In this document: positions 7,951 to 14,765 of the stretch, piece by piece
How positions within the stretch are numbered: the stretch's first letter is position 1
Layout: each line of letters begins with the position of its first letter
Source: Sulfurimonas sp.
GTDB lineage: Bacteria > Campylobacterota > Campylobacteria > Campylobacterales > Sulfurimonadaceae
Direction of reading: 5' to 3'
DNA length: 14,765 nucleotides
NCBI GenBank assembly: GCA_021157485.1
Contig: JAGGWO010000226.1
Span: 1 to 14,765, forward strand
Position numbers and translations under genes: made by a program
The notes under the pieces: model-generated
Database searches by the model: none
What the model was told of the DNA's origin: nothing
What the model saw: only the letters and a program-made list of their open reading frames with translations

Positions 7951-8478
7951 ATGAATAAAGAGCCTATGAGTATTGAGGGTTATGACCTCTTAGTAAAAGA
8001 ATTTAAATTTTTACTAGAGGTTGAAAAATCAAAAGTTGCAGAAGAAAAACTTGTAGCAGCAGCTCAAGGTGATAGAAGTGAAAACGCAGATTATCATGCT
8101 GCAAAAGAGAAGCTACGTTTTATTGATAAAAGACTTTTTTATCTAAACTCAATGATACAAAAAGCACAAATAATAGACCCATCTACTCATACCCACTCCA
8201 AGGTAAGTTTTGGAAGTAGCGTAAAAGTAGTGAACCTAGATACTGATGAAGAAGAGAACTACACACTTTGTGGAGTGTTAGAGAGTGAACCTGAAAATGG
8301 TTTAATATCTATTCACTCTCCAATCGCAAAATCTTTGATGGGAAAAGGGGTAGATGATGAGTTTAGAATTAAACTTCCAAAGGAAGTTAAAGAGTACGAA
8401 ATTCTAGAAATAAAGTATGAAAATATTTTCTCACTGAAGAAAAATATTCGTACTCAAAAAGATTTTTCTTTTCATTAA
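7951..8478 (+). CDS. GreA/GreB-family transcript cleavage factor, GreB-like
   Basis: Gre factors enter the secondary channel of RNA polymerase and stimulate cleavage of backtracked transcripts. The N-terminal coiled-coil tip carries A-A-Q-G-D41-R-S-E44-N-A-D-Y; D41 and E44 are the family's catalytic acidic residues. GDRSENADY followed by KEKLRFIDKRLFYL is closer to GreB (GDRSENADY..KKRLREIDRR) than to GreA (GDLSENAEY). The C-terminal FKBP-like domain contains VSFGSSVKV and ISIHSPIAKSLMGKGVDDEF. At 175 aa it is a little longer than usual (about 158), with extra residues at the C-terminus (about 160-175). It lies 6 bases after the 108-aa gene. Whether it is a second Gre factor cannot be told from this window. 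Confidence 0.85.
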   Translation: MNKEPMSIEGYDLLVKEFKFLLEVEKSKVAEEKLVAAAQGDRSENADYHAAKEKLRFIDKRLFYLNSMIQKAQIIDPSTHTHSKVSFGSSVKVVNLDTDEEENYTLCGVLESEPENGLISIHSPIAKSLMGKGVDDEFRIKLPKEVKEYEILEIKYENIFSLKKNIRTQKDFSFH

Positions 8479-8488
8479 AGGAGATAAT

Positions 8489-8935
8489 ATACATAAAATA
8501 TTATTAATCTTATTAACATTAGTACTAATAGGGCAAGCTAAAGAGTATAAAGCAGTTTTTGATTGTAGTTCTGGCGATGCAAATTATATAAAAAGTCGTA
8601 TGTGGCTAGTTGGTAAAACTATTGATATGATTGAAAAACGCGGTGATAAAGCTATTGTGGCTATTACTCTTCATGGGAAATGTGTGCAGATGGTAGCTCA
8701 GGATTATGAGATGATTATCCCAGATGAAGATATTAAAAATATTCAAAAAGCACAAAACTATCTTATCTCACTCTCAAAAAGAAAAAATGTAAAAGTTATT
8801 GCCTGTGCTATGTCACTCAGTGCTAGTGCAATTGAGAAAAGTGATATACTTCCCTTTATTGAGGTCTCTCCAAATAGTTTTATAGATACAATTGGCTACC
8901 AAAATGATGGTTACGCATTAATGACTTTTAAGTAA
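8489..8935 (+). CDS. DsrE-like protein with predicted signal peptide, probable AUA start
   Basis: DsrE/DsrF-like proteins (COG1416-type) are small alpha/beta proteins, some with roles in sulfur trafficking. The visible pattern fits: a strand [11 protein letters not shown], a later strand [10 protein letters not shown] with a conserved-position cysteine, then [22 protein letters not shown]. The first in-frame ATG (8600) would cut away the first beta strand. The frame is open upstream, but no ATG, GTG or TTG lies between the in-frame TGA at 8435 and 8600. An ATA at 8489, five bases after a strong AAAGGAG, would give a 148-aa protein beginning (M)[19 protein letters not shown]. That is a typical signal peptide with likely cleavage after IGQA, so the protein would be periplasmic. 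Cysteines fall at residues 26, 65 and 106. A point change or sequencing error in a former ATG is possible. It is last in the greB-like operon. Confidence 0.72.
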   Translation: MHKILLILLTLVLIGQAKEYKAVFDCSSGDANYIKSRMWLVGKTIDMIEKRGDKAIVAITLHGKCVQMVAQDYEMIIPDEDIKNIQKAQNYLISLSKRKNVKVIACAMSLSASAIEKSDILPFIEVSPNSFIDTIGYQNDGYALMTFK

Positions 8936-8963
8936 CTTCAAACTACTTTTACCATCCTTTAGA

Positions 8964-8969
8964 TATAAT
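8964..8969 (+). promoter_or_regulatory. -10 box of the purL promoter
   Basis: TATAAT lies in TTTAGATATAATCC, about 67 bases upstream of the purL GTG, following the end of the DsrE-like gene. There is no clear -35 box. Transcription from here would place the hairpin at 8996-9016 in the leader. Confidence 0.55.
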
Positions 8970-8995
8970 CCATTTTTAAAAACCAAAATAACTCG

Positions 8996-9016
8996 TTCCC
9001 AAGTTTTACTTGGGAA
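8996..9016. repeat. REP-like hairpin in the purL leader
   Basis: A perfect 8-bp stem, TTCCCAAG / CTTGGGAA, with loop TTTTA, is embedded in ACTCG(hairpin)TGCATAC. The general form CTCGTTCCCA-n-TGGGAATGCAT is one I recall from repeats found between genes in many proteobacteria and linked to RAYT-type (Y1) transposases. Only one copy is in the window, so dispersal is inferred. It ends 9 bases before the purL ribosome-binding site AGGAA (9026-9030) and has no T-run, so it is not a terminator. Confidence 0.55.
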
Positions 9017-9035
9017 TGCATACTTAGGAATTTCA

Positions 9036-11252
9036 GTGAGCCAACAACTTGAAAACATCGAAGAACAATTAGTAAACCATAAACTATCAGCAGAAGACTA
9101 CACACATATTAAAGAGATTTTAAAACGTGAGCCAAACTTAGTAGAGCTTGGTATTTTCTCTGCAATGTGGAGTGAACACTGTTCTTATAAATCATCAAAA
9201 GTACACTTGAAAGGTTTTCCTACAAAAGCTCCATGGGTTATTCAAGGTCCAGGTGAAAACGCAGGTGTTATTGACATCGGTGATGGATATGCGGCTGTAT
9301 TTAAGATGGAATCTCATAATCACCCTTCATTTATTGAGCCGTATCAAGGTGCTGCAACTGGTGTTGGTGGAATTATGCGTGATGTATTCACTATGGGTGC
9401 TCGTCCTGTGGCTTCCCTCAATGCACTGCGTTTTGGTAATGTTATGAATGATGACAAAGTATCTGCTCATCAGCGTTATTTGGTGCGTGGTGTAACTGAA
9501 GGAATCGGTGGTTATGGTAACTGTATGGGTGTTCCAACTATTGGTGGTGAAGTTTCTTTTGATGAGTGTTATAACGGTAATATTCTTGTAAACGCTTTTA
9601 ATCTTGGTATCGCAAAATCAGATGAAATTTTTCTTGGAGTTGCTGAAGGTGTTGGAAATCCTGTAATGTATGTTGGTGCAAAAACAGGTCGTGATGGTCT
9701 TGGTGGTGCAGTAATGAGTTCTGATTCATTCACTGAGGAGTCAAAGTCTCTTCGTCCTACTGTTCAAGTGGGTGATCCATTTACTGAAAAACTTCTTCTT
9801 GAAGCTTGTATGGAACTTTTCAAAACGGATCATGTTGTTGGTATTCAAGATATGGGTGCTGCTGGTCTTACTTCTTCATCTTTTGAAATGGCAGGACGTT
9901 CAGGCTCAGGTATGATTATGCACCTAGATAAAATTCCTGCTCGTGAAGAGAATATGACTCCTTATGACTTTATGCTTTCAGAGTCTCAAGAGCGTATGCT
10001 TCTGTGTGCGAAAAAAGGTTCAGAACAAGCGATTATCGATATTTTTGAAAAATGGGACTTAGACGCTGCTGTTGTTGGTGAAGTGACTGCAACTGGAAAT
10101 ATGGAACTATTTTGGCACGGAGAGTTATGTGGTGAGGTTCCAGTTGACCCAGTAAGTGAGGAAGCGCCTGAGCTTAACCGTCCTATGATTAAGCCTAAAT
10201 ATCTTGATGGTTTAGACAAAGTAACTATTAATGATTTTGACAAAGTTTCAAATAAAGAAGCGTTTGAAACACTTACAAAATCTATGGAAGTAGTTGATAA
10301 ATCTTGGATATACACACAGTATGACTCAATGGTACAGACAAATACTATAAAAAATGGCGGTATGCTTGACGCTTCTGTTATTCGTGTAAAAGAGAATGGT
10401 AAAGCACTTGCAATGAGTGCTGATTGTAATGTACGTTACTGTTATATCGACCCTAAGGGTGGTGGAGCGGCTGCAACTGTAGAAGCTGGTCGTAATGTTG
10501 CGATGAGTGGTGCTCGTCCTTTAGCTATTACAGATTGTCTTAACTTTGGTAATCCAGAAAACCCAGAAGTTATGTGGCAGTTTGGACAAGCTTGTGAAGG
10601 TATTAAAGAGGCTTGTGCGGAGTTAACTACTCCTGTAATCGGTGGAAATGTTTCACTCTATAATGAGACAAATGGTGTATCTGTTTTCCCAACTCCTTCT
10701 ATTGCAACTGTTGGTCTGAATGATGATCAAAACAATGTTTTAATGTCTTCTTTTCAAAACGCAGGAAATGCTCTTTATTTAGTTGGTGAGTCTAAGTCTG
10801 AGTTTGGTGGATCCCTTTACATGAAAGAGATTTGTGGAACTGTTGCTGGTGAGATGCCTGAGATTAACTATAAAAATGAGTTAGCTCTTTGGGACTTAGT
10901 AATTGAGGCTAACAAGAAACATCTACTAGAGTGTGCTAAAGATGCAAGTTCTGGTGGTGTTGCTATAGCACTGGCAAAAATGGTTGCAACTTCAGGCTTA
11001 GGCTGTGATGTTGAGATGAGTGTTTCTGATGAGAGAGATGTTTTTGCAGAATCACAGAGTCGTGCAATTATTGAAGTTAAAGTAGAAAACTGTGCTGCGT
11101 TTGAAGCAATGTTAGATGAGTCAATGACAGTTGAGAAAATCGGAACTGTTGGTGGAGACTCTATCAAGGTTAACAATATTGAAATGAGTATGGAAGAGTT
11201 ACAAGATAACTATTTTAATACATTTAAAAGAGTTATTGAGAGAGATATTTAA
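9036..11252 (+). CDS. purL: phosphoribosylformylglycinamidine synthase subunit PurL (small form)
   Basis: PurL is the ATP-dependent synthetase subunit that converts FGAR to FGAM in purine synthesis, receiving ammonia from the glutaminase PurQ through PurS. At 738 aa it is the small form and lacks a fused glutaminase domain, so separate purQ and purS genes are expected elsewhere. Visible signatures are [15 protein letters not shown] (41-55), [17 protein letters not shown] (82-98), [20 protein letters not shown] (105-124), and in the second half [20 protein letters not shown] and [17 protein letters not shown]. The start is GTG with AGGAA 5 bases upstream, giving a usual N-terminus. It has its own promoter and a leader hairpin. 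It converges with the DUF4282-like gene 12 bases after its stop. Confidence 0.97.
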   Translation: MSQQLENIEEQLVNHKLSAEDYTHIKEILKREPNLVELGIFSAMWSEHCSYKSSKVHLKGFPTKAPWVIQGPGENAGVIDIGDGYAAVFKMESHNHPSFIEPYQGAATGVGGIMRDVFTMGARPVASLNALRFGNVMNDDKVSAHQRYLVRGVTEGIGGYGNCMGVPTIGGEVSFDECYNGNILVNAFNLGIAKSDEIFLGVAEGVGNPVMYVGAKTGRDGLGGAVMSSDSFTEESKSLRPTVQVGDPFTEKLLLEACMELFKTDHVVGIQDMGAAGLTSSSFEMAGRSGSGMIMHLDKIPAREENMTPYDFMLSESQERMLLCAKKGSEQAIIDIFEKWDLDAAVVGEVTATGNMELFWHGELCGEVPVDPVSEEAPELNRPMIKPKYLDGLDKVTINDFDKVSNKEAFETLTKSMEVVDKSWIYTQYDSMVQTNTIKNGGMLDASVIRVKENGKALAMSADCNVRYCYIDPKGGGAAATVEAGRNVAMSGARPLAITDCLNFGNPENPEVMWQFGQACEGIKEACAELTTPVIGGNVSLYNETNGVSVFPTPSIATVGLNDDQNNVLMSSFQNAGNALYLVGESKSEFGGSLYMKEICGTVAGEMPEINYKNELALWDLVIEANKKHLLECAKDASSGGVAIALAKMVATSGLGCDVEMSVSDERDVFAESQSRAIIEVKVENCAAFEAMLDESMTVEKIGTVGGDSIKVNNIEMSMEELQDNYFNTFKRVIERDI

Positions 11253-11264
11253 TCTCTCTCTTCA

Positions 11265-11555
11265 CTAGTGTAAAACTAGAGCATCTCTAATTTGCAAGTA
11301 AGCAATCAAAAACTCAAACATCATTCTCCATAAAATCTCTAAAAATATAAACATCAAAATAGAAGCAGAATAAACCTTGAACTTGTACTCTTTTGGCATT
11401 ATTCTTTTAATATCAATTTTTAAAAAGGCATAAATTTTATAACTATACTTTAGCATGACTAAAGGCACTAAAACGGCACCTATATAATAAAAAATATAGA
11501 GCATGTATGGACTGATAAAAGTTTTAAAACTCAACAAATCATATAGTTCATGCAT
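11265..11555 (-). CDS. small membrane protein, DUF4282-like
   Basis: This 96-aa protein has two hydrophobic segments, about residues 17-36 and 61-76 continuing to 88. It matches the DUF4282 pattern as I know it: an opening LSFKTFISPYMLYIFYYIG, a short polar middle, and a second helix containing W-R77-M-M-F-E81-F-L followed by QIRDAL. The basic middle section (KIDIKRIMPKEYKFK) suggests a cytoplasmic loop. The ATG follows AGGA that overlaps the pfkA TAG stop, so the two genes are probably translationally coupled. Function is unknown for the family; the association with phosphofructokinase may be incidental. Confidence 0.72.
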   Translation of the reverse strand: MHELYDLLSFKTFISPYMLYIFYYIGAVLVPLVMLKYSYKIYAFLKIDIKRIMPKEYKFKVYSASILMFIFLEILWRMMFEFLIAYLQIRDALVLH

Positions 11556-11565
11556 CTATTTAATC

Positions 11566-12519
11566 CTATTTAATTAGAGAGAGAAGTTGAGAATCAAGTT
11601 TGTTAGGTATATTTGCTACTTCATTGATACTTTTATATGTAAAATCACTTTTGGTATAGCAAACTACACTCTCCTTTTTACCTTGGAGTAAACCATCTAT
11701 AGCGTGAGTTATAAATTTATAAGCCATGAGCCTATCATATATACTAGGGTTACCACCGCGTTGAATATGTCCTAAAATACTCACTCTAGACTCTATGCCT
11801 ATTTTATTTTCAAACCAGTCTGCTATCTCTTGTGAATCTTGTTTAATTCCTTCAGAAACTATGGCTATGAAATATCTTCTTCCATTTTCTATCTGCGTTT
11901 TGAAGTTCTCTTCATATGATTTTAGGTCATAATCAATTTCAGGAATCAGGCATAGTTCAGAACCAGAAGTAAGATGAGAGACTAAAGCTAAATAACCACA
12001 ATCTCTACCCATAGTTTCAATCACAAAAGCACGTTTAAAAGATGAAGCAGTATCACGTATAGCATCTATGGATGTTTTTATAATATTTAGTGCTGTATCA
12101 ACGCCAAGGGAGTAGTCTGTCCCATTTATGTCATTATCAATTGTAGAAGGAATTCCGCAAAATTTTACACCATGTTCTTTATAAAAAATATCTAAACCAC
12201 GAAATGAACCATCGCCACCTAAAACTATAAGCATATCAATAGAGTGTTTGTCTAGGTTTTGCTTAGCTATCTCCCTAAACTCTTTTTGCATGAAACGCGT
12301 ACTCCTTGCTGAGCCAATTTTAGTTCCGCCACGAGTTATTATTCCTGCCACATCACAATAACTTGCTTCTTTGATGTCATCATCAATAAGACCTTCAAAG
12401 CCATCATAAATAAAAAAAGGCTTTAGATTTTTTTGAAGTGAGTATTCAACAAAATGTTTCAAAGCGGGGTTCATACCAGACACATCCCCTCCAGAGCATA
12501 AAATAGCGATATTTTTCAT
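11566..12519 (-). CDS. pfkA: ATP-dependent 6-phosphofructokinase
   Basis: It phosphorylates fructose 6-phosphate to the 1,6-bisphosphate in glycolysis. At 317 aa it is near the 320 aa of the E. coli enzyme. Motifs are C-S-G10-G11-D at the N-terminus, ITRGGTKIGSARS (61-73), L-G-G-D103-G104-S (ATP/Mg binding), TIDNDINGTD (126-135) with catalytic D128, ETMGRDCGYLAL, and ILGHIQRGG. G104 matches ATP-using rather than pyrophosphate-using enzymes. The position equal to E. coli G124, usually G (ATP) or K (PPi), is S125 here. I chose the ATG at 12519 over a TTG four codons upstream because it matches the family N-terminus and has TGGAA upstream. It is followed after 10 bases by the DUF4282-like gene. 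PFK is absent from many Campylobacterota, such as Campylobacter jejuni and Helicobacter pylori. Confidence 0.92.
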   Translation of the reverse strand: MKNIAILCSGGDVSGMNPALKHFVEYSLQKNLKPFFIYDGFEGLIDDDIKEASYCDVAGIITRGGTKIGSARSTRFMQKEFREIAKQNLDKHSIDMLIVLGGDGSFRGLDIFYKEHGVKFCGIPSTIDNDINGTDYSLGVDTALNIIKTSIDAIRDTASSFKRAFVIETMGRDCGYLALVSHLTSGSELCLIPEIDYDLKSYEENFKTQIENGRRYFIAIVSEGIKQDSQEIADWFENKIGIESRVSILGHIQRGGNPSIYDRLMAYKFITHAIDGLLQGKKESVVCYTKSDFTYKSINEVANIPNKLDSQLLSLIK

Positions 12520-12596
12520 AGAAAATTCCAAAATTTAGTTTATATAGTTTACCATCATCTAAACTCTATTTAGATAAAATTCCAAAAATATTAAGT

Positions 12597-12642
12597 ATTC
12601 CTCTCTTGCCGAACAGGTAAAGCTTTAGTGAGGGGAATTTTT
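12597..12642 (+). terminator. terminator-like hairpin in the purH leader (possible attenuator)
   Basis: ATTCCTCTC (12597-12605) pairs with GAGGGGAAT (12630-12638), nine pairs with one G-T, followed by TTTTT (12638-12642). Inside the loop is a second hairpin, TTGCC-GAACA-GGTAA (12606-12620). It ends 36 bases before the purH start. A possible -10 (TAAAAT, 12575-12580) just upstream would place the hairpin in the purH leader, where it could attenuate transcription. It cannot serve pfkA, which points away on the other strand. Confidence 0.5.
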
Positions 12643-12678
12643 CGAGGAATTACTTCCTTGGAAAAGGAGACAGAAATA

Positions 12679-14214
12679 GTGAAAAGAGCATTAGTAAGCG
12701 TTAGCGATAAAGCGGGTGTAGTTGAGTTTTGTACTTCTTTAGTGAAGAATGGATATGAGATTATCTCTACAGGCGGAACTTACAAAAAGTTAGTTGAGGC
12801 TGGAATTAAAGCTATTGAGATAGATGAAGTAACTAAGTTTCCTGAGTGTTTTGAAGGTCGTGTTAAAACTCTTAACCCTTATGTTCATGGTGGGATTCTT
12901 CACCGTCGGGATAAGCAGTCACATCTTGATCAAGCTAAAGAGTTAGGTGTTGCGTCTATTGATTTAGTTTGTGTAAACCTTTACCCATTTAAAGAGACTA
13001 TCGAGAGAACTGATGATTTTGATGATATTATAGAAAATATTGATATTGGTGGCCCTGCTATGGTTAGGAGTGCTGCTAAGAATTTTGATGCAGTTATCAT
13101 TGTTACAAATGTTGAAGATTACTCAGAAGTTATTGATGCTATCGAAAATGAGAAAAATACAAAAGAGTTCCGTCGTGGATATATGATAAAAGCTTATGAG
13201 CATACAGCTGCATATGACTCTATGATTGCTAACTATATGAATGAGCGTTTTAACGAAGGTTTTGGTGAGAAACAGTTCGTAGTTGGAAATAAAGTTATGG
13301 ATACTCGTTATGGTGAGAACCCACATCAAAAAGGTGCACTATATGAGTTTGACAATCATTTTTCAGACAACTTTACAACCCTAAAAGGTGAAGCAAGTTT
13401 TAACAACTTAAATGATCTTAATGGTGCTGTGAAAATTGCCGCTGGTTTTGGCGAAGAAAATGCAGTATGTATCTCAAAGCATGGTAATCCTTGTGGTGTT
13501 GCTATTAAAGATACACTTTTAGAAGCATACGTTGAAGCACTTAAATGTGACCCTGTTTCTGCGTTTGGTGGTGTTGTGGCTGTTAACGGTACTGTTGATG
13601 TAGAGTTGGCTCAAAAGATGAATGAGATTTTCTTAGAAGTTGTTATTGCTGGTCGTATAACTCCTGAGGCTCAAGAAGTATTCGCTAAGAAAAAACGTAT
13701 CAAACTTTTTGAAATGGGAGCTGATAAATTAGTTCTTGCAAATGACAAAAAAGATTTCAAACATATTGATGGCGGATTTGTTTTTCAGGATGCTGATGTT
13801 GTCGGTGAAGATGAAGTTAAAAATGCAAAATTAGTGAGTAAAGTAGCTGCAAAAGCTCAAGATATGAAAGATATGCAAATAGCATATAAAATAGCCTCTC
13901 TTACAAAATCGAACTGTGTAGTTTATGTTAAAAACTCAGCAATGGTAGCTGTTGGTATGGGTATGACATCACGTGTTGATGCTGCTCAATGTGCCCTTAA
14001 AAAAGCAAAAGATATGGGTCTTGATGTAACTGGCGCAGCTCTTGCATCTGAAGCATTTTTTCCATTCCGTGACAGTATCGATGCAGCAGCAGAAGCAGGT
14101 GTTAAAAATGTAATCGAGCCTGGTGGAAGTATTCGTGATGAAGAGATTATCGAAGCTGCAAATGAGTTTGGTATGTCTCTATATTTTTCTGAAGTAAGAC
14201 ATTTTTTACATTAG
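12679..14214 (+). CDS. purH: bifunctional AICAR formyltransferase / IMP cyclohydrolase
   Basis: PurH catalyses the last two steps of IMP synthesis: formylation of AICAR from 10-formyl-THF, then ring closure. The 511-aa protein has the N-terminal cyclohydrolase domain (about 1-190) with [37 protein letters not shown] and [16 protein letters not shown]. The C-terminal transformylase domain has [22 protein letters not shown] and the catalytic K-H in ISKHGNPCG. The frame is open from a GTG at 12628, but I chose the GTG at 12679. It gives the standard N-terminus [11 protein letters not shown], has AAAAGGAGA 8 bases upstream, and avoids starting inside the leader hairpin. purL is nearby but not in the same operon, being separated by two minus-strand genes. 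Confidence 0.96.
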   Translation: MKRALVSVSDKAGVVEFCTSLVKNGYEIISTGGTYKKLVEAGIKAIEIDEVTKFPECFEGRVKTLNPYVHGGILHRRDKQSHLDQAKELGVASIDLVCVNLYPFKETIERTDDFDDIIENIDIGGPAMVRSAAKNFDAVIIVTNVEDYSEVIDAIENEKNTKEFRRGYMIKAYEHTAAYDSMIANYMNERFNEGFGEKQFVVGNKVMDTRYGENPHQKGALYEFDNHFSDNFTTLKGEASFNNLNDLNGAVKIAAGFGEENAVCISKHGNPCGVAIKDTLLEAYVEALKCDPVSAFGGVVAVNGTVDVELAQKMNEIFLEVVIAGRITPEAQEVFAKKKRIKLFEMGADKLVLANDKKDFKHIDGGFVFQDADVVGEDEVKNAKLVSKVAAKAQDMKDMQIAYKIASLTKSNCVVYVKNSAMVAVGMGMTSRVDAAQCALKKAKDMGLDVTGAALASEAFFPFRDSIDAAAEAGVKNVIEPGGSIRDEEIIEAANEFGMSLYFSEVRHFLH

Positions 14215-14253
14215 AAAAATAAAAACCACTCTTTCTCTTACCTTATAGCGTAG

Positions 14254-14348
14254 AAACAATAAGCTAAGCAAAACCCCTGCAGTGTGAGGGTCAAAATCTA
14301 TGATTTTGGGGTACCCCACATGAAGCCGTTTTGTATGCTTGTTGTTTT
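14254..14348. repeat. cruciform-like inverted-repeat element between purH and cbpA
   Basis: An imperfect repeat of about 20 bp (14254-14274 against 14328-14348; shared cores AAACAA, AAGC and CAAAAC) encloses three hairpins in a row. These are CCCT / AGGG (14275-14290), CAAAATC-TAT-GATTTTG (14292-14308, a perfect 7-bp stem with a 3-base loop) and the 12-bp palindrome TGGGGTACCCCA (14307-14318), which overlaps the previous stem by two bases. It codes for nothing convincing and lacks a T-run. Its build, an outer stem around several hairpins, resembles the element at 689-956, though the sequence differs. It may be a dispersed repeat. Confidence 0.6.
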
Positions 14349-14358
14349 GGAGCGAAAC

Positions 14359-14379
14359 CTTGATTGACATACACTCAAC
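14359..14379. promoter_or_regulatory. HAIR-like operator for the repressor HspR
   Basis: CTTGATT-N7-ACTCAAC matches the HAIR consensus CTTGAGT-N7-ACTCAAG at 12 of 14 positions with the exact 7-base spacer. It covers the -35 box of the cbpA promoter. In Helicobacter pylori, HspR represses the cbpA-hspR-rarA operon through such sites. This predicts heat-shock repression here and an hspR gene just past the window. Confidence 0.7.
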
Positions 14380-14393
14380 TCTTATGATATAAT
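14364..14393 (+). promoter_or_regulatory. sigma-70 promoter for cbpA
   Basis: A perfect -35 TTGACA (14364-14369) and a perfect -10 TATAAT (14388-14393) are separated by 18 bases, and TGA precedes the -10. It is the only full consensus promoter in the window and lies about 50 bases upstream of the cbpA ATG. Such a strong promoter fits a gene held down by a repressor. Confidence 0.8.
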
Positions 14394-14442
14394 TACACTT
14401 AATTAATGAAATATTACAAATTAACAAATTTTAGGAAAAAGA

Positions 14443-14765
14443 ATGGCAAAATCATTATATAAAACATTAGAAATAAATGAAGGTGCAAGCGAAACGGAGA
14501 TAAAAAAAGCGTATCGTAAATTAGCACGTAAGTATCATCCAGATATAAATAAAGACCCGGATGCAGAAGATAAATTTAAAGAGATAAATTCGGCGTATGA
14601 GATACTGAGTGATAAAGAGAAAAAACAGCAGTATGACATGCATGGTGATAACATGTTTGGCGGACAAGATTTTCATGATTTTTCACGTTCTCACAGTGCT
14701 GGTGGACAGGGAGATTTAGATGAAATCTTAAGACAAATGTTCTCAGGCGGTGGAGGTTTCAGCGG
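14443..14765 (+). CDS. cbpA: DnaJ-family co-chaperone CbpA, N-terminal part (3' truncated by the window edge)
   Basis: CbpA-type DnaJ proteins stimulate the ATPase of DnaK during protein folding. About 107 codons are visible. The J domain (about residues 4-70) begins [20 protein letters not shown] and carries the essential H-P-D in [10 protein letters not shown], then [13 protein letters not shown] and [10 protein letters not shown]. After it come [11 protein letters not shown] and the start of a Gly-rich region (GGGGF). MFGGQ.FHDF resembles the CbpA proteins of Campylobacter and Helicobacter more than the main DnaJ; the zinc-finger region that would settle this is outside the window. The ATG has AGGAAAAA upstream. 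The HAIR-like operator suggests HspR control. Confidence 0.9.
   Translation, partial: MAKSLYKTLEINEGASETEIKKAYRKLARKYHPDINKDPDAEDKFKEINSAYEILSDKEKKQQYDMHGDNMFGGQDFHDFSRSHSAGGQGDLDEILRQMFSGGGGFS

Noticed and set aside
8600..8935. DsrE-like gene starting at the ATG at 8600
   Set aside because: This would remove the first beta strand and the signal peptide, and leave the strong AAAGGAG at 8477-8483 without a gene.
9253..9447. Second plus-strand frame inside purL
   Set aside because: It overlaps the conserved PurL core in another frame and has no independent support.
9986..11176. Minus-strand reading frames inside purL
   Set aside because: They are Ser/Thr-rich antisense shadows of a strongly supported gene, with no initiation signals or domains.
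12628..12678. Longer purH start at the GTG at 12628
   Set aside because: It lies inside the terminator-like hairpin and adds 17 residues not found in PurH; the GTG at 12679 follows AAAAGGAGA.
14206..14427. Minus-strand 73-aa reading frame between purH and cbpA
   Set aside because: It runs through the folded repeat element and the cbpA promoter, has no recognisable domain, and its composition follows the hairpins. It is more likely chance.

Overview
The window looks like chromosomal DNA from a Campylobacterota (epsilonproteobacterial) bacterium close to Sulfurimonas. The evidence is an AT-rich composition, short intergenic spaces, TATAAT-type promoters without a strong -35 box, a short RNase R directly upstream of holA, ilvC beside that pair with ruvX nearby (an arrangement I recall from Campylobacter), and a CbpA-type DnaJ gene preceded by an HspR-type operator. 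The genus is an inference; no rRNA or other marker is present.

Layout. 1-728 (+): the 3' end of mnmE (tRNA modification GTPase), then ruvX. 689-956: a folded inverted-repeat element, MITE-like, that supplies the last codons of ruvX. 969-2341 (-): a two-gene operon of an unrecognised 216-aa protein and a NYN/PIN-like predicted nuclease. 2501-3523 (+): ilvC (branched-chain amino acid synthesis). 3521-3626: a second palindromic element. 3655-7364 (-): an operon of an HDOD-domain protein, RNase R and the DNA polymerase III delta subunit. 7489-7593: a structured leader. 7618-8935 (+): a three-gene operon of an unknown 108-aa protein, a GreB-like transcript cleavage factor and a probably exported DsrE-like protein whose only plausible start is AUA. 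9036-11252 (+): purL, preceded by a REP-like hairpin. 11265-12519 (-): pfkA and a small DUF4282-like membrane protein. 12679-14214 (+): purH behind a terminator-like leader hairpin. 14254-14348: a third folded element. 14359-14765 (+): a consensus promoter overlapped by a HAIR-like operator, and the start of cbpA.

Most genes are housekeeping: RNA and tRNA maintenance, replication, purine and isoleucine/valine synthesis, glycolysis and protein folding. The unusual content lies mainly between genes. Three folded elements (about 95-270 bp) and several leader hairpins are present, two leaders share a short motif, and there is one noncanonical initiation codon. Nothing seen indicates a prophage, CRISPR array, complete insertion sequence or RNA gene. 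The least explained gene set is the NYN nuclease with its overlapping partner. No intergenic gap exceeds 300 bases.
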